A DNA stretch of 61,887 nucleotides from the NCBI GenBank assembly GCA_021324255.1, contig JAJPJL010000025.1, forward strand, positions 1-61,887, written 5' to 3'. The notes below the pieces were generated by a model. The model was given only the letters and a program-made list of their open reading frames with translations, made no database searches and was not told the DNA's origin. The translations under genes were made by a program, and so were the position numbers. Positions 15,819-23,861 of this stretch are shown in pieces. Position 1 is the stretch's first letter. Each line of letters begins with the position of its first letter. This DNA comes from Bacillota bacterium. GTDB lineage: Bacteria; Sysuimicrobiota; Sysuimicrobiia; Sysuimicrobiales; Segetimicrobiaceae.

Positions 15819-16870
15819 GGCAGCGGCTCCGGAAACGGCACCGCAAATTCGCCGCCGATCTCGCGCAGCCGCTCGACCGTATCGTCCGGGAGTTCGGCGC
15901 CACGCGCGATGCCGTCGTCCCGGCGTTCCCACTCGGGGTCCCCCGGCAGTCGGACGGCATCGATGCCGGGCCACCTCGGGGCGCCGTGCACTTCGCTCGA
16001 CACCGCCGCGACCCCGGCGCGCAGCGCCGCCGCCCCGCCAAACGCGTCGGGGTCGAGCGCGAGGAGCAAATGACTCACCCCCTGCGGCCGGGCGACCTCG
16101 TATGGCGACCCGACCGCGGACCCGACGAGACCGCCTGCGAGCCCGCCGGTGAGCAGATCCACCATGACCGCGATCGCGTAACCCTTGTAGCCGCCCATCG
16201 GCGCGAGCAAGGCATCGACCGCGGCGCGCGCGTCGGTCACCGGCCGACCGCTCGCATCTACGGCCCAACCTGCCGGGATGCTGCGGCCTGCGGCCGCATG
16301 CTGCCGGATGACGCCCTTGCCCGATGACGCGTTCGAGAGATCCAGCACGACGGGGCGGTCGCTCGGACCGGGAACCGCGATGCTCCACGGGTTCGTGCCT
16401 ACGAGCGCGACGGATGCGCCCCACGCGGGCATTTCGGGGCTGGCGTTGGTAAACGCGAGGCCGACGAGTCCCGCGCGCGCCGCCATCAGAGTAAAATACG
16501 ACGCCGTGCCGAAGTGGTTGCTGTTGCGCGCGGCGACCGCGCCGACTCCACCGCCTCGAGCTTTGGCCATGGCCAGCGCCATCGCGCGGTACGCGACGAC
16601 CTGGCCGAAGCCGTTGCCGCCGTCCAGCAACGCGGCGGCCGGGCGATCGAGCAGCACGCGAATCGCCGCGCATGGCGTGATGCCGCCTTCGCGGACCCGA
16701 CGCGCGTACACGGCAAACCGGACGACACCCTGGTTCTGGAACGGTGCCGTCCGAAGCTGCGCGTCGATCAAACAGTCGGTGAGAATCCGCGCCTCATCGC
16801 GACCCGCCCCCGCGGCGGCCAGCAAGCTGAGGCCAAACGTCCGGAGGGCCTCGATCGCAAAGCGCCGCAC
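15815..16870 (-). CDS. Ldh family (malate/L-lactate dehydrogenase type 2) oxidoreductase
   Basis: The GTG at 16870, eight bases after the DppC stop and behind AAAGGACGG, gives 351 residues; sequence upstream in this frame belongs to dppC. Family landmarks are RNSNHFGTASYF, FTNASPEMPAWGA, GTNPWSIAVPGP and APMGGYKGYAIA. This NAD(P)-dependent family includes malate, ureidoglycolate, 2,3-diketo-L-gulonate and (2R)-3-sulfolactate (ComC) dehydrogenases. The presence of ComDE-like genes 6 kb away makes a ComC-type role worth testing, but they are in different operons. Confidence 0.88.
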   Translation of the reverse strand: MRRFAIEALRTFGLSLLAAAGAGRDEARILTDCLIDAQLRTAPFQNQGVVRFAVYARRVREGGITPCAAIRVLLDRPAAALLDGGNGFGQVVAYRAMALAMAKARGGGVGAVAARNSNHFGTASYFTLMAARAGLVGLAFTNASPEMPAWGASVALVGTNPWSIAVPGPSDRPVVLDLSNASSGKGVIRQHAAAGRSIPAGWAVDASGRPVTDARAAVDALLAPMGGYKGYAIAVMVDLLTGGLAGGLVGSAVGSPYEVARPQGVSHLLLALDPDAFGGAAALRAGVAAVSSEVHGAPRWPGIDAVRLPGDPEWERRDDGIARGAELPDDTVERLREIGGEFAVPFPEPLP

Positions 16871-16878
16871 CGCTGCGA

Positions 16879-17778
16879 TTACCGTCCTTTCAGGCGCGGG
16901 TCGAGCACCGCGCGGAGATAGTCGCCCACCAGATTGATCGCCACCACGGTGACGAACACCAGCAGGCCGGGGAAAAGCATGAGCCAGGGCGCGTACCGCA
17001 TGAATTCGCGCCCTTCGCTCAACATCGTACCCCACTCGGGCGTGGGCGGCTGAACGCCAAGCCCCAGGAATCCGAGGGATGAGGTGTCAAGGATGGCCGA
17101 ACCGACATACAGTGTGGCGAGCACGATGATTGGCGGGAGCGCGTTCGGCAACACGTGCCGCCGGATGAGGCGCGCCGCGCTTGCGCCGATCGCGCGGCCG
17201 GCCTCGATGTAGGTATGCTCGCGAATCGCAAGCGCCGTGCCGCGTACGATGCGGGCGAACCGCGGGATCCCCGCCACGCCGATCGCGATGACGACGTTTT
17301 GGATGCCGACACCCAGGACGGCGATGATCAACAGCGCAAGCATGATGGGCGGAAAGCCGAGCATGATATCGATCACGCCCGATCCGACGGTATCGACCCG
17401 TCCGCCGAGGAACCCCGCCGCCAGGCCGAGGAACGATCCGAGCACGACGGAGACCGAGACGGCCATGACCCCGATCGGGAGGGAGATGCGGGCTCCGAAC
17501 AGCAAGCGGCTGAACAGGTCCCGGCCGTATCGATCCGTGCCGAACCAATGAGCCGGGCCCGGCGGCGACAGCGCGGGACCCGTCGCCATGGCGGACGGAT
17601 CGTACGGGCTCAGCACCGGGGCCAGCATCGCGGCGACCACCACCATCCCGAGCACGGCCGTCGCGAACATGGCGAGAGGGTACCGGTGCACATGCGTCAG
17701 ACGGCGCCGGCGGCCCGCGGCAGCGCCCCGCGGGCCGCCGGTCCGCTCCGCGATCGCGAGCGGCTTGACGTGCATCAT
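16879..17778 (-). CDS. ABC transporter permease, DppC/OppC type (operon 1)
   Basis: 299 residues starting at the ATG that overlaps the DppB stop (ATGA). A long basic N-terminus precedes a helix (LAMFATAVLGMVVVAAMLAPVL), followed by the DppC hallmark HWFGTDRYGRDLFSRLLFGA and the EAA loop EAGRAIGASAARLIRRHVLP. The end, LRAVLDPRLKGR, is typical. It pairs with the DppB gene to form the membrane channel of a peptide- or amide-type importer. No DppD/DppF ATPases are nearby. Confidence 0.92.
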   Translation of the reverse strand: MMHVKPLAIAERTGGPRGAAAGRRRRLTHVHRYPLAMFATAVLGMVVVAAMLAPVLSPYDPSAMATGPALSPPGPAHWFGTDRYGRDLFSRLLFGARISLPIGVMAVSVSVVLGSFLGLAAGFLGGRVDTVGSGVIDIMLGFPPIMLALLIIAVLGVGIQNVVIAIGVAGIPRFARIVRGTALAIREHTYIEAGRAIGASAARLIRRHVLPNALPPIIVLATLYVGSAILDTSSLGFLGLGVQPPTPEWGTMLSEGREFMRYAPWLMLFPGLLVFVTVVAINLVGDYLRAVLDPRLKGR

Positions 17779-18695
17779 TGATACCGGATGCGGGGGTCGA
17801 TCACGCCGTAGACCACGTCCACCAGCACATTGGCAAAGACATAGGCGGCCGTCGTGAGAAGCAGCAGGGCCTGCACGACGGGGTAGTCTTTCGTGAGGAT
17901 CGACGTGACCAGCAGCGCGCCGAGACCCTGACGCGCGAACACCGTCTCGGTAATGACGCCCCCGCCGATAAAGAGCCCCAGCAGCAGCCCGGTCATCGTC
18001 ACGACGGGGAACAACGCATTCCGAAGGGCGTGCCGAAGCACGACGACCCGCTCCATCAGTCCTTTGGCTCTGGCGGTGCGGATGTAATCCTCGCCGCGCA
18101 CATCGAGGATGCTCGATCGGACGAGCCGGGCGAGGTTGCCGATGGCATACGAGCCGAAGACGACGGCGGGCAGGATGAGCGCCGGCAGACCGCCGCCGAC
18201 GATCGGCACCCACCCGAGTCGGAGGCCGAAGAAGTAGATGAGCAGCATTGCGATCCAGTACCCGGGCATCGAAATGCCCACCAGCGCCAGGAACATCGCG
18301 GCACCGTCGATCGCCGTATTCGGATACAGACCGGCCGCGATGCCCAGCGCCAGGCCGCCGCCGACGCCGACGATGAATCCCGCGCCGGCGAGCTGGAGGC
18401 TGGCCGGCAGTTGCTGAGCGATGACCTGCGAGACGGGCTGGCCGGTGGCGAACGACTCCCCGAAGTCGCCGCGAAGCGCATGCAGCACGAAATAGGCATA
18501 CTGCGCTGGGAGCGGCCGGTTAAGGCCGAGCTTGGCTCTCAGGTTCTCCCGCACTCGTTCGGAGGCGGGCCGTCCCGACAGCATCAGGTTGACCGGATCG
18601 CCAGGAATGAGACGCAAGACCAGGAACGCGCAGGTCGTCGCGACAACCAGCACCGGGACCGTCCACATCAGTTTGCGCAGTACGTACCGCGACAT
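17775..18695 (-). CDS. ABC transporter permease, DppB/OppB type (operon 1)
   Basis: 306 residues with the classic DppB start (a short basic segment, RKLMWTVPVLVVATTCAFLV, then RLIPGDPVNLML). RGDFGESFATGQPV and the EAA loop RTARAKGLMERVVVLRHALR are also diagnostic, and YGVIDPRIRY ends the protein. It lies 71 bases downstream of its cognate binding-protein gene and overlaps dppC by four bases. Confidence 0.92.
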   Translation of the reverse strand: MSRYVLRKLMWTVPVLVVATTCAFLVLRLIPGDPVNLMLSGRPASERVRENLRAKLGLNRPLPAQYAYFVLHALRGDFGESFATGQPVSQVIAQQLPASLQLAGAGFIVGVGGGLALGIAAGLYPNTAIDGAAMFLALVGISMPGYWIAMLLIYFFGLRLGWVPIVGGGLPALILPAVVFGSYAIGNLARLVRSSILDVRGEDYIRTARAKGLMERVVVLRHALRNALFPVVTMTGLLLGLFIGGGVITETVFARQGLGALLVTSILTKDYPVVQALLLLTTAAYVFANVLVDVVYGVIDPRIRYQ

Positions 18696-18766
18696 ACGAC
18701 CTCGTAACGCTCACGCGAGTCGGTGCCGCCGCCGCGCACGCACGATCGAGCGCGCGGGGCTCTGTT

Positions 18767-20401
18767 TCAGTCCACCGACGCGCCGTAGAAGAGCACCTGC
18801 CAGTAGCCTTGGGCAAACTTCAAGTTGCGGACGGCCCGCCGAAAGCCTATCGGCTGCGGGCTGACGTGAACCGGGAACATCAACCCTCGCTGCAGCACGA
18901 ACTGCTGGATGTCGGCCAGCGTCTTGTCCCGCTGCTTAACGTCGACTTGCCCGTCGGCGAGCCTCAACATCCGGTCCAACTCCGGCGAACCGAAGCGCGA
19001 CCAATTGAACTTGAACTTGCCGGGCGCCGGGACGTTGTGCGAGAAGAACGGAATGTCGAGGACGCTGGGGTCGACGGCCACCCATCGGATCTCGCCGATA
19101 TTGTACTGCCCGTGCATCACCATCTCGTCCTGGCGTGCTTTGGTTACACGCTCCACGTTGAGCTTGATGCCGACGTCTTTGACGGCCGCCTGCACCGCTA
19201 CTTCCAGGTCAGGCTCGAGCAGCGTGATGAAGTGGATCTCGAGCGGCCGCCCGTTCTTCGTCCGGGTCCCGCCGGGGCCAACCTTCCAGCCGGCGTCGTC
19301 GAGCAGTTGCCGCGCCTTCGCCGGATCGTACGTAAAGAGCTTCTCGACCCCCGCCCAGTAGCCGGGGGTGGTGGGCGTGATCGGCCCGTACGCCGGCTTC
19401 GCGACGCCGAAGAAGACCTGCTGCACGACCTGCGGCCGGTTGATCGCGTACATGTAGGCCTGCCGGACGCGGAGATCATCCGTCGGCTCGAGCTGCGTGT
19501 TGATGAGATGCGCCAGCGGGATCCCGGAGACGTCGCCGATCATCATGTCGAAGCCCTGGCTGCCCCGAATCCGCTTCACTTCGATCGGCGGCACCTGATC
19601 GCAGATATCGATCTCGCCCCTGTCGAGAGCGGCGACGCGCGTGGAATCGTCGGGGATGATCCGGATGACGACGCGCTTGAGCGCACTCGGTCCCTGGCGC
19701 TTGAACGGACTCGGCGCCCAATGATAGGCGTCGTTCCGCTCCATCACGACGTGGACGCGCGGCACCCATTCCACGAACTTGAACGGCCCCGTGCCGACGG
19801 GGTTGCGAGCGAACCCGTTGTTTCCCAGTTTCCGGACCGCCGCCGGCGAGACGATGCTCAGCAACCATGGGTTGCTGAGATTTGTGAGGGCGGCCGCGAA
19901 CGGCTCCGTCCAATTCACCCGGACGGTATACGGATCGATCACGTCGGTGGACTTGTACGGTCCGAGAAAGTCGATCGCGCCCTGCGACCCCAGTTTGGGA
20001 TCGATGATGGTGTCGAACGTAAACTTGACGGCCTCCGCGGTAAACGGCGTGCCGTCATGGAACTTTACATCCCGGCGCAGCGCAAACGTGATGCTTTTCC
20101 CGTCCTTTGAGTAGTCCCATCGCTGCGCCAGCCAGGGGTAAAATCGCCCGTCGGTATCGAGGAAGAGCAGGCTTTCGAACATCTGCATTATCGCCTGCGC
20201 CTCGTGGCGCGACTGGGTAACGCGAGGATCGAGCGTGGCATAATCTTGATCCTCGCCCCACGTCAGCGTCGCGTCTGTCCGAGACGTTTGCGCTACGGCC
20301 GAGGCCAGCATCCCGGCCAGCGGCCCGGCCGCCAACGCCGCCGCCGCGGTCCCCTTGATGAATCCACGCCGCGACCATCTCGCACGCCCGTCGCTCGTCA
20401 T
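18767..20401 (-). CDS. ABC transporter substrate-binding protein, family 5 (operon 1)
   Basis: 544 residues with a twin-arginine signal (WSRRGFIKGTAAAAL, cleavage near AVA-Q), so it is exported folded. Family-5 landmarks are LTWGEDQDYATLDPRVTQSR, FHDGTPFTAEAVKFTFDTI, VGTGPFKFVEWVP and KARQLLDDAGWKVGPGGTR. It delivers a peptide, opine, glycoside or similar solute to the DppBC permeases encoded just downstream. It is 16 bases downstream of the gntR gene, so the regulator leads the operon. Confidence 0.92.
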   Translation of the reverse strand: MTSDGRARWSRRGFIKGTAAAALAAGPLAGMLASAVAQTSRTDATLTWGEDQDYATLDPRVTQSRHEAQAIMQMFESLLFLDTDGRFYPWLAQRWDYSKDGKSITFALRRDVKFHDGTPFTAEAVKFTFDTIIDPKLGSQGAIDFLGPYKSTDVIDPYTVRVNWTEPFAAALTNLSNPWLLSIVSPAAVRKLGNNGFARNPVGTGPFKFVEWVPRVHVVMERNDAYHWAPSPFKRQGPSALKRVVIRIIPDDSTRVAALDRGEIDICDQVPPIEVKRIRGSQGFDMMIGDVSGIPLAHLINTQLEPTDDLRVRQAYMYAINRPQVVQQVFFGVAKPAYGPITPTTPGYWAGVEKLFTYDPAKARQLLDDAGWKVGPGGTRTKNGRPLEIHFITLLEPDLEVAVQAAVKDVGIKLNVERVTKARQDEMVMHGQYNIGEIRWVAVDPSVLDIPFFSHNVPAPGKFKFNWSRFGSPELDRMLRLADGQVDVKQRDKTLADIQQFVLQRGLMFPVHVSPQPIGFRRAVRNLKFAQGYWQVLFYGASVD

Positions 20402-20417
20402 CCGCCCACCCCCGTCC

Positions 20418-21134
20418 CTATTCCTGTACCCTGGAGCCGCCCGTCACGCCGCCCACGCTCCGGCGGTTCATGACCTCCCGCCAGTACGCCAGCCGTTCAT
20501 CGATTCGTCCCTCGATATGTTCACGCACCCGCTGCTCCGCCCGATCCGCGTCGCCGGAGGAGATGGCATCCACGAGTCCCCGATGCTGCTCGGCGAGGCG
20601 CTCGGGATCGCGATAGACTCGGTCGCGCGTCAGCGACAACACGAGCCGCACTTGCGCCTCCAGCGCGCACCAAGCGCTGAGCAGCCGTGTGTTCCCCGGG
20701 CGGCCGACGAGGACCCGGTGGAACCTCACATCGGCTTCGATCAGTCCCGACATGTCATTGGACCGAAACGCTTCGTCCATCTCGCCGAGCACCGACTGAA
20801 GCGTCGCGATGGTCCGGTCAGTCTGACGAGCGGCATAACCTTCGAGCGCCGCACGGACTCCATAGATTTCGCGAATATCTTGCTCCGTGAGTGTGGCGAC
20901 AAACGTCCCGCCGGCCGGGACGATCCGGACCAACCCTTCCTGCTCAAGACGCCGCAACGCCTCTCGCACCGGACCGCGGCTAACCCGCAGCGACTCAGCG
21001 AGGTCGCCTTCCACGAGGCGCGTGCCTGGAGCGATCGTCCCATCGACGACGGCGTTGCGAATAGCAACGGTGACTTGGTCAACGAGGAGCGTGCGACTCG
21101 CCGGCGGGACCTGGATGCTGTGCTGCTTCACCAC
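20418..21134 (-). CDS. GntR family (FadR/FCD subfamily) transcriptional regulator
   Basis: 238 residues. The winged helix lies at about residues 15-80 (VAIRNAVVDGTIAPGTRLVE, ESLRVSRGPVREALRRLEQE, GLVRIVPAGGTFV), followed by an all-helical FCD ligand domain with GLIEADVRFHRVLV and the metal-site His in LAEQHRGLVDAISSGDADRA. FCD regulators sense organic acids or sugar acids and usually repress adjacent catabolic operons. It is the first gene of the 10910-21134 array, and a palindromic candidate operator lies 30 bases before it. Confidence 0.9.
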   Translation of the reverse strand: MVKQHSIQVPPASRTLLVDQVTVAIRNAVVDGTIAPGTRLVEGDLAESLRVSRGPVREALRRLEQEGLVRIVPAGGTFVATLTEQDIREIYGVRAALEGYAARQTDRTIATLQSVLGEMDEAFRSNDMSGLIEADVRFHRVLVGRPGNTRLLSAWCALEAQVRLVLSLTRDRVYRDPERLAEQHRGLVDAISSGDADRAEQRVREHIEGRIDERLAYWREVMNRRSVGGVTGGSRVQE

Positions 21135-21163
21135 GATAACATCGCTCCGACCCCAAGTGTTTT

Positions 21164-21178
21164 CCGTTAACGGTTAAC
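21164..21178. promoter_or_regulatory. Candidate GntR operator upstream of the ten-gene operon
   Basis: CCGTTAACGG (21164-21173) is a perfect 10-bp palindrome and overlaps a repeat GTTAACGGTTAAC (21166-21178). It lies 30 bases upstream of the gntR start. An AT-rich tract with TATATG on the minus strand (near 21226-21231, next to a T7 run) is a possible -10 further upstream. The position fits autoregulation; this is not experimentally known. Confidence 0.4.
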
Positions 21179-21420
21179 AGTTTTCAACAATGCGAGACAC
21201 TTCGCTTGCGCAGGCGACCTTCCTTCATATAAAAAAACCCTTACACGAGCCCCCTGGTGAGCCGGTGCGCCAGCGCAACGTGGACACACTCGTACACGAG
21301 CGACCTGCGCTCGCGGGAGCCAACGAGCGGGCGTTCCATCGGACCGTATGCCGAGCCCGGATCGTCGGGCCGGGCGAACGCCGGCTGCGCAGGCGTTGGA
21401 GCGGCGCCGGCCGGGAGACG

Positions 21421-22323
21421 CTATTGACCGTTGCTACGCCCGAAGAATTCTTCGTCCGGCAACAGACCGTCGAGCGTCTCGAGCGCCCGGCGGCTTTCTT
21501 TGAGGCGGCGGTTCACCGCTGCCGTCATGAGCGCATTGATGATCGCCACAGCCGCAGTGTACGAGTTGAAAAACGACGCGGCCCGCACCCCGCAGACCAG
21601 CGAAACGGTAGCCACCTGAGCGGCCGGCGAGGCCAGGGAATCGGCGATGACCAGCGTGCGCGCTCCTCGGCGACGGGCCAGTTCCATCGCGTCCACCGTG
21701 CGTTTTGTATAGCGCTCAAAGGAAAACGCCACGAGCACGTCCCGGCGCCCGATGTACCGGAGCTGCTCGAACAGCGCAGCATCGCCATGCGTGAGGACGT
21801 GGCTTCGCGTGCCGGACGTCGTGAGGAGAAAGCCGAGCAGAACGGCCAGGCTCCCCAGGCCGCGCAGGCCGAGGGCGTAGACGTCCTCCGCCCGCGCAAG
21901 GAGATCGACCGCGCGGGGAAAGGACGCGACCGTCACGGGGTCGCTCGCGGTGACCTGGAGGTTTTCGATATCCGAGGTGATCGTTTGCCGCAACACATCG
22001 TCACTGCGCCCGGCCGTGCCGCGGACGGCCTGATCGCCTTCAAGCCGCCGGAATGGCGCGAGTTCGTTCTTCACGATCTTTTGGATGGCGCGGAGCAGCT
22101 CCGGGTAGCCGCTGTACCCAAGGGCGCCGGCAAATCGGATCACCACGGACTCGCTGACACCAACGTTGGCCGCGACCCTAGCGGCCGGCAGAAACGCGGC
22201 ATCGCGATGCCGCTCCAACAGATAGTCCGCGAGTTTTTGGAAGCTGGGACTCAACGTCCGATATTGCGAGCGGATACGCTGGAACACTTCCAGATGGTCG
22301 CCGCGGTCCTCGGCCAGCCGCAC
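21421..22323 (-). CDS. RpiR/MurR family transcriptional regulator (HTH plus SIS domain)
   Basis: About 300 residues from the GTG at 22323 (preceded by GGCGGAGC); the frame is open further upstream into the aminotransferase end. The N-terminal HTH has YRTLSPSFQKLADYLLERH and VAANVGVSESVVIRFAGALG; the C-terminal SIS domain includes VYALGLRGLGSLAVLLGFLL and ARTLVIADSLASPAAQVATV. RpiR proteins sense phosphosugars or related ligands and bind inverted repeats. It lies 25 bases after the aminotransferase gene in one unit. The duplicated palindrome at 23631 and 29725 is the natural candidate binding site. Confidence 0.88.
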   Translation of the reverse strand: MRLAEDRGDHLEVFQRIRSQYRTLSPSFQKLADYLLERHRDAAFLPAARVAANVGVSESVVIRFAGALGYSGYPELLRAIQKIVKNELAPFRRLEGDQAVRGTAGRSDDVLRQTITSDIENLQVTASDPVTVASFPRAVDLLARAEDVYALGLRGLGSLAVLLGFLLTTSGTRSHVLTHGDAALFEQLRYIGRRDVLVAFSFERYTKRTVDAMELARRRGARTLVIADSLASPAAQVATVSLVCGVRAASFFNSYTAAVAIINALMTAAVNRRLKESRRALETLDGLLPDEEFFGRSNGQ

Positions 22324-22348
22324 CGCTCCGCCGCGATGCGCGGCGCGG

Positions 22349-23542
22349 CTACGCACGCGCGCCACGATACCGGTGCACCGCCTCGGCGAGTCGCGCAAGT
22401 CCCTGGGGGAGCATCTCGGTCGGTACGGCGAGCGAGCCCCGCACGTACGAGTCCCACTCCGGTCCGATGCTGCCGCCGGACCCGATCACGAGGCCGTATT
22501 CGTCGCGCACGCGCCGGCTGAATTCCGCGGCCGTGAGGCCGGTCGTCCCGACGTCGATGTAGATGTAATACGCGCCCTGAGGTCGACCGTACGAAAGACC
22601 CATATCGTCGAGCGCCTCCATCCACAGGTGCCGGCGGCGGTCATATTCCGCGAGCACGCCGCAGAACCACTGCTGCGGCCCGGTGAGCGCCGCGACGGCC
22701 GCCCACTGGGAGATCGACGGCGCGCAGATCGTCATGCCGTGCTTGATCGGCAGCATCGCGCGCACGAACTCGGCGGGAGCCGCAATGTAGCCGATGCGAA
22801 AGCCGGTCATCGCGAAGGCCTTCGAAAATCCGTTGATCGTGACCGTCCGTTCAAACATCCCCGGCATCGCCGCGATACTGTGGTGACGGTGCTGCTCGTA
22901 CACGTACTTCTCGTACAGCTCGTCCGCAATCACCACAAGATTGCGTTCGGCCGCCAGCGCGGCGACACGCTCGAGCACGGCGCGCGACTGCACGGCGCCC
23001 GTGGGATTGCTCGGCGAGATCACGATCACGGCTTTCGTGCGCCCGGTGATGCGCGCCGCGAGCGCGTCCACATCGATCGCGAAGTGATCGGCTTGCCGGC
23101 TCGGAACGGACACAAGCGTCGCGCCGGCCATGAGGGCGTCACGGCGATACTCGTCGTAGTACGGGGCGGAAACAAGGATCTCGTCGCCCGGGTCAAGGAA
23201 CGCCTGGCACACCACCTGCAGCGCCTCCTGCGTTCCCGTGGTCACGAGCACGTCCGAGTCGGGATCCACAGTGATCCCATTGTCCTGTGCCAGCTTGTCG
23301 GCGATGGCGCGACGCAGCTCCGGGATCCCCGTCCACGGCGTATACGCGGTTTCACCACGGTCGAGCGCCCGCTTTGCGCCGTCGAGAATGTGCGGTGGAA
23401 CCGGGAAATCGGGCGTACCGCTCGACAGCGTAATGAATCCCGATGTCGGCACCGACGTCTGCCGTGGAAACCCCTGTCCGAGCTCGCGAGCGCGCCGAGA
23501 CATCACCCGTTCGATCAGTGTCCCGCGTGCAGCCTCCGGCAT
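22349..23542 (-). CDS. Class I/II PLP-dependent aminotransferase
   Basis: 397 residues from ATG 23542, which has GGGAGG about nine bases upstream. Landmarks are SSGTPDFPVPPHIL, YTPWTGIPELRRAIA, TTGTQEALQV, the NPTG segment ISPSNPTGAV, VIADELYEKYVY, the PLP lysine in TINGFSKAFAMTGFR (K241) and VRGSLAVPTEMLPQGLARLA with the carboxylate-binding Arg. It is a fold-type I aspartate-aminotransferase-like enzyme; the amino donor and acceptor are not predictable. The duplicated operator lies 88 bases upstream of the start. Confidence 0.9.
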   Translation of the reverse strand: MPEAARGTLIERVMSRRARELGQGFPRQTSVPTSGFITLSSGTPDFPVPPHILDGAKRALDRGETAYTPWTGIPELRRAIADKLAQDNGITVDPDSDVLVTTGTQEALQVVCQAFLDPGDEILVSAPYYDEYRRDALMAGATLVSVPSRQADHFAIDVDALAARITGRTKAVIVISPSNPTGAVQSRAVLERVAALAAERNLVVIADELYEKYVYEQHRHHSIAAMPGMFERTVTINGFSKAFAMTGFRIGYIAAPAEFVRAMLPIKHGMTICAPSISQWAAVAALTGPQQWFCGVLAEYDRRRHLWMEALDDMGLSYGRPQGAYYIYIDVGTTGLTAAEFSRRVRDEYGLVIGSGGSIGPEWDSYVRGSLAVPTEMLPQGLARLAEAVHRYRGARA

Positions 23543-23630
23543 CGGTCGGCAGCCTCCCGTCGATCGCGGCTCCCGGGCGGAGATCGGACCGGGAATCGTG
23601 GCAATACTTTCTTCAATACTTAGTGTAGCC

Positions 23631-23646
23631 TGCAGGATTTCCTGCA
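23631..23646. promoter_or_regulatory. Candidate RpiR operator, copy 1: TGCAGGATTTCCTGCA
   Basis: A perfect inverted repeat (TGCAGGA-TT-TCCTGCA) lies in the divergent region between the aminotransferase (minus, start 23542) and the family-5 SBP (plus, start 23862). The identical 16 bases recur at 29725. A -10-like TACACT on the minus strand (23623-23628) almost abuts it, as expected for a repressor site. Apart from this, the 319-base intergenic region 23543-23861 shows nothing else. Confidence 0.65.
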
Positions 23647-23861
23647 CGTGGGCCGGTATTACGGCGGTGGACCGGTCTGCGAGCCCGATTGGTCCAGCGC
23701 AGCCGGCCCGGGCGAGGGGATGGGCAGCGTGTGGAAGGTCAGACGGACGAGCAGGCACACGACCCGGCCGCGGCGGCGCGCGAAGTGCCTCGCGGCCGGG
23801 TAGCCGGATCCGGAGCGGCCGTAGACGCATGATGGTTGAGCCACACGTGGGAGGTGTGGGT

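Noticed and set aside
18809-20110. 433-codon plus-strand open frame
   Set aside because: It lies entirely antisense to the well-supported family-5 SBP gene.
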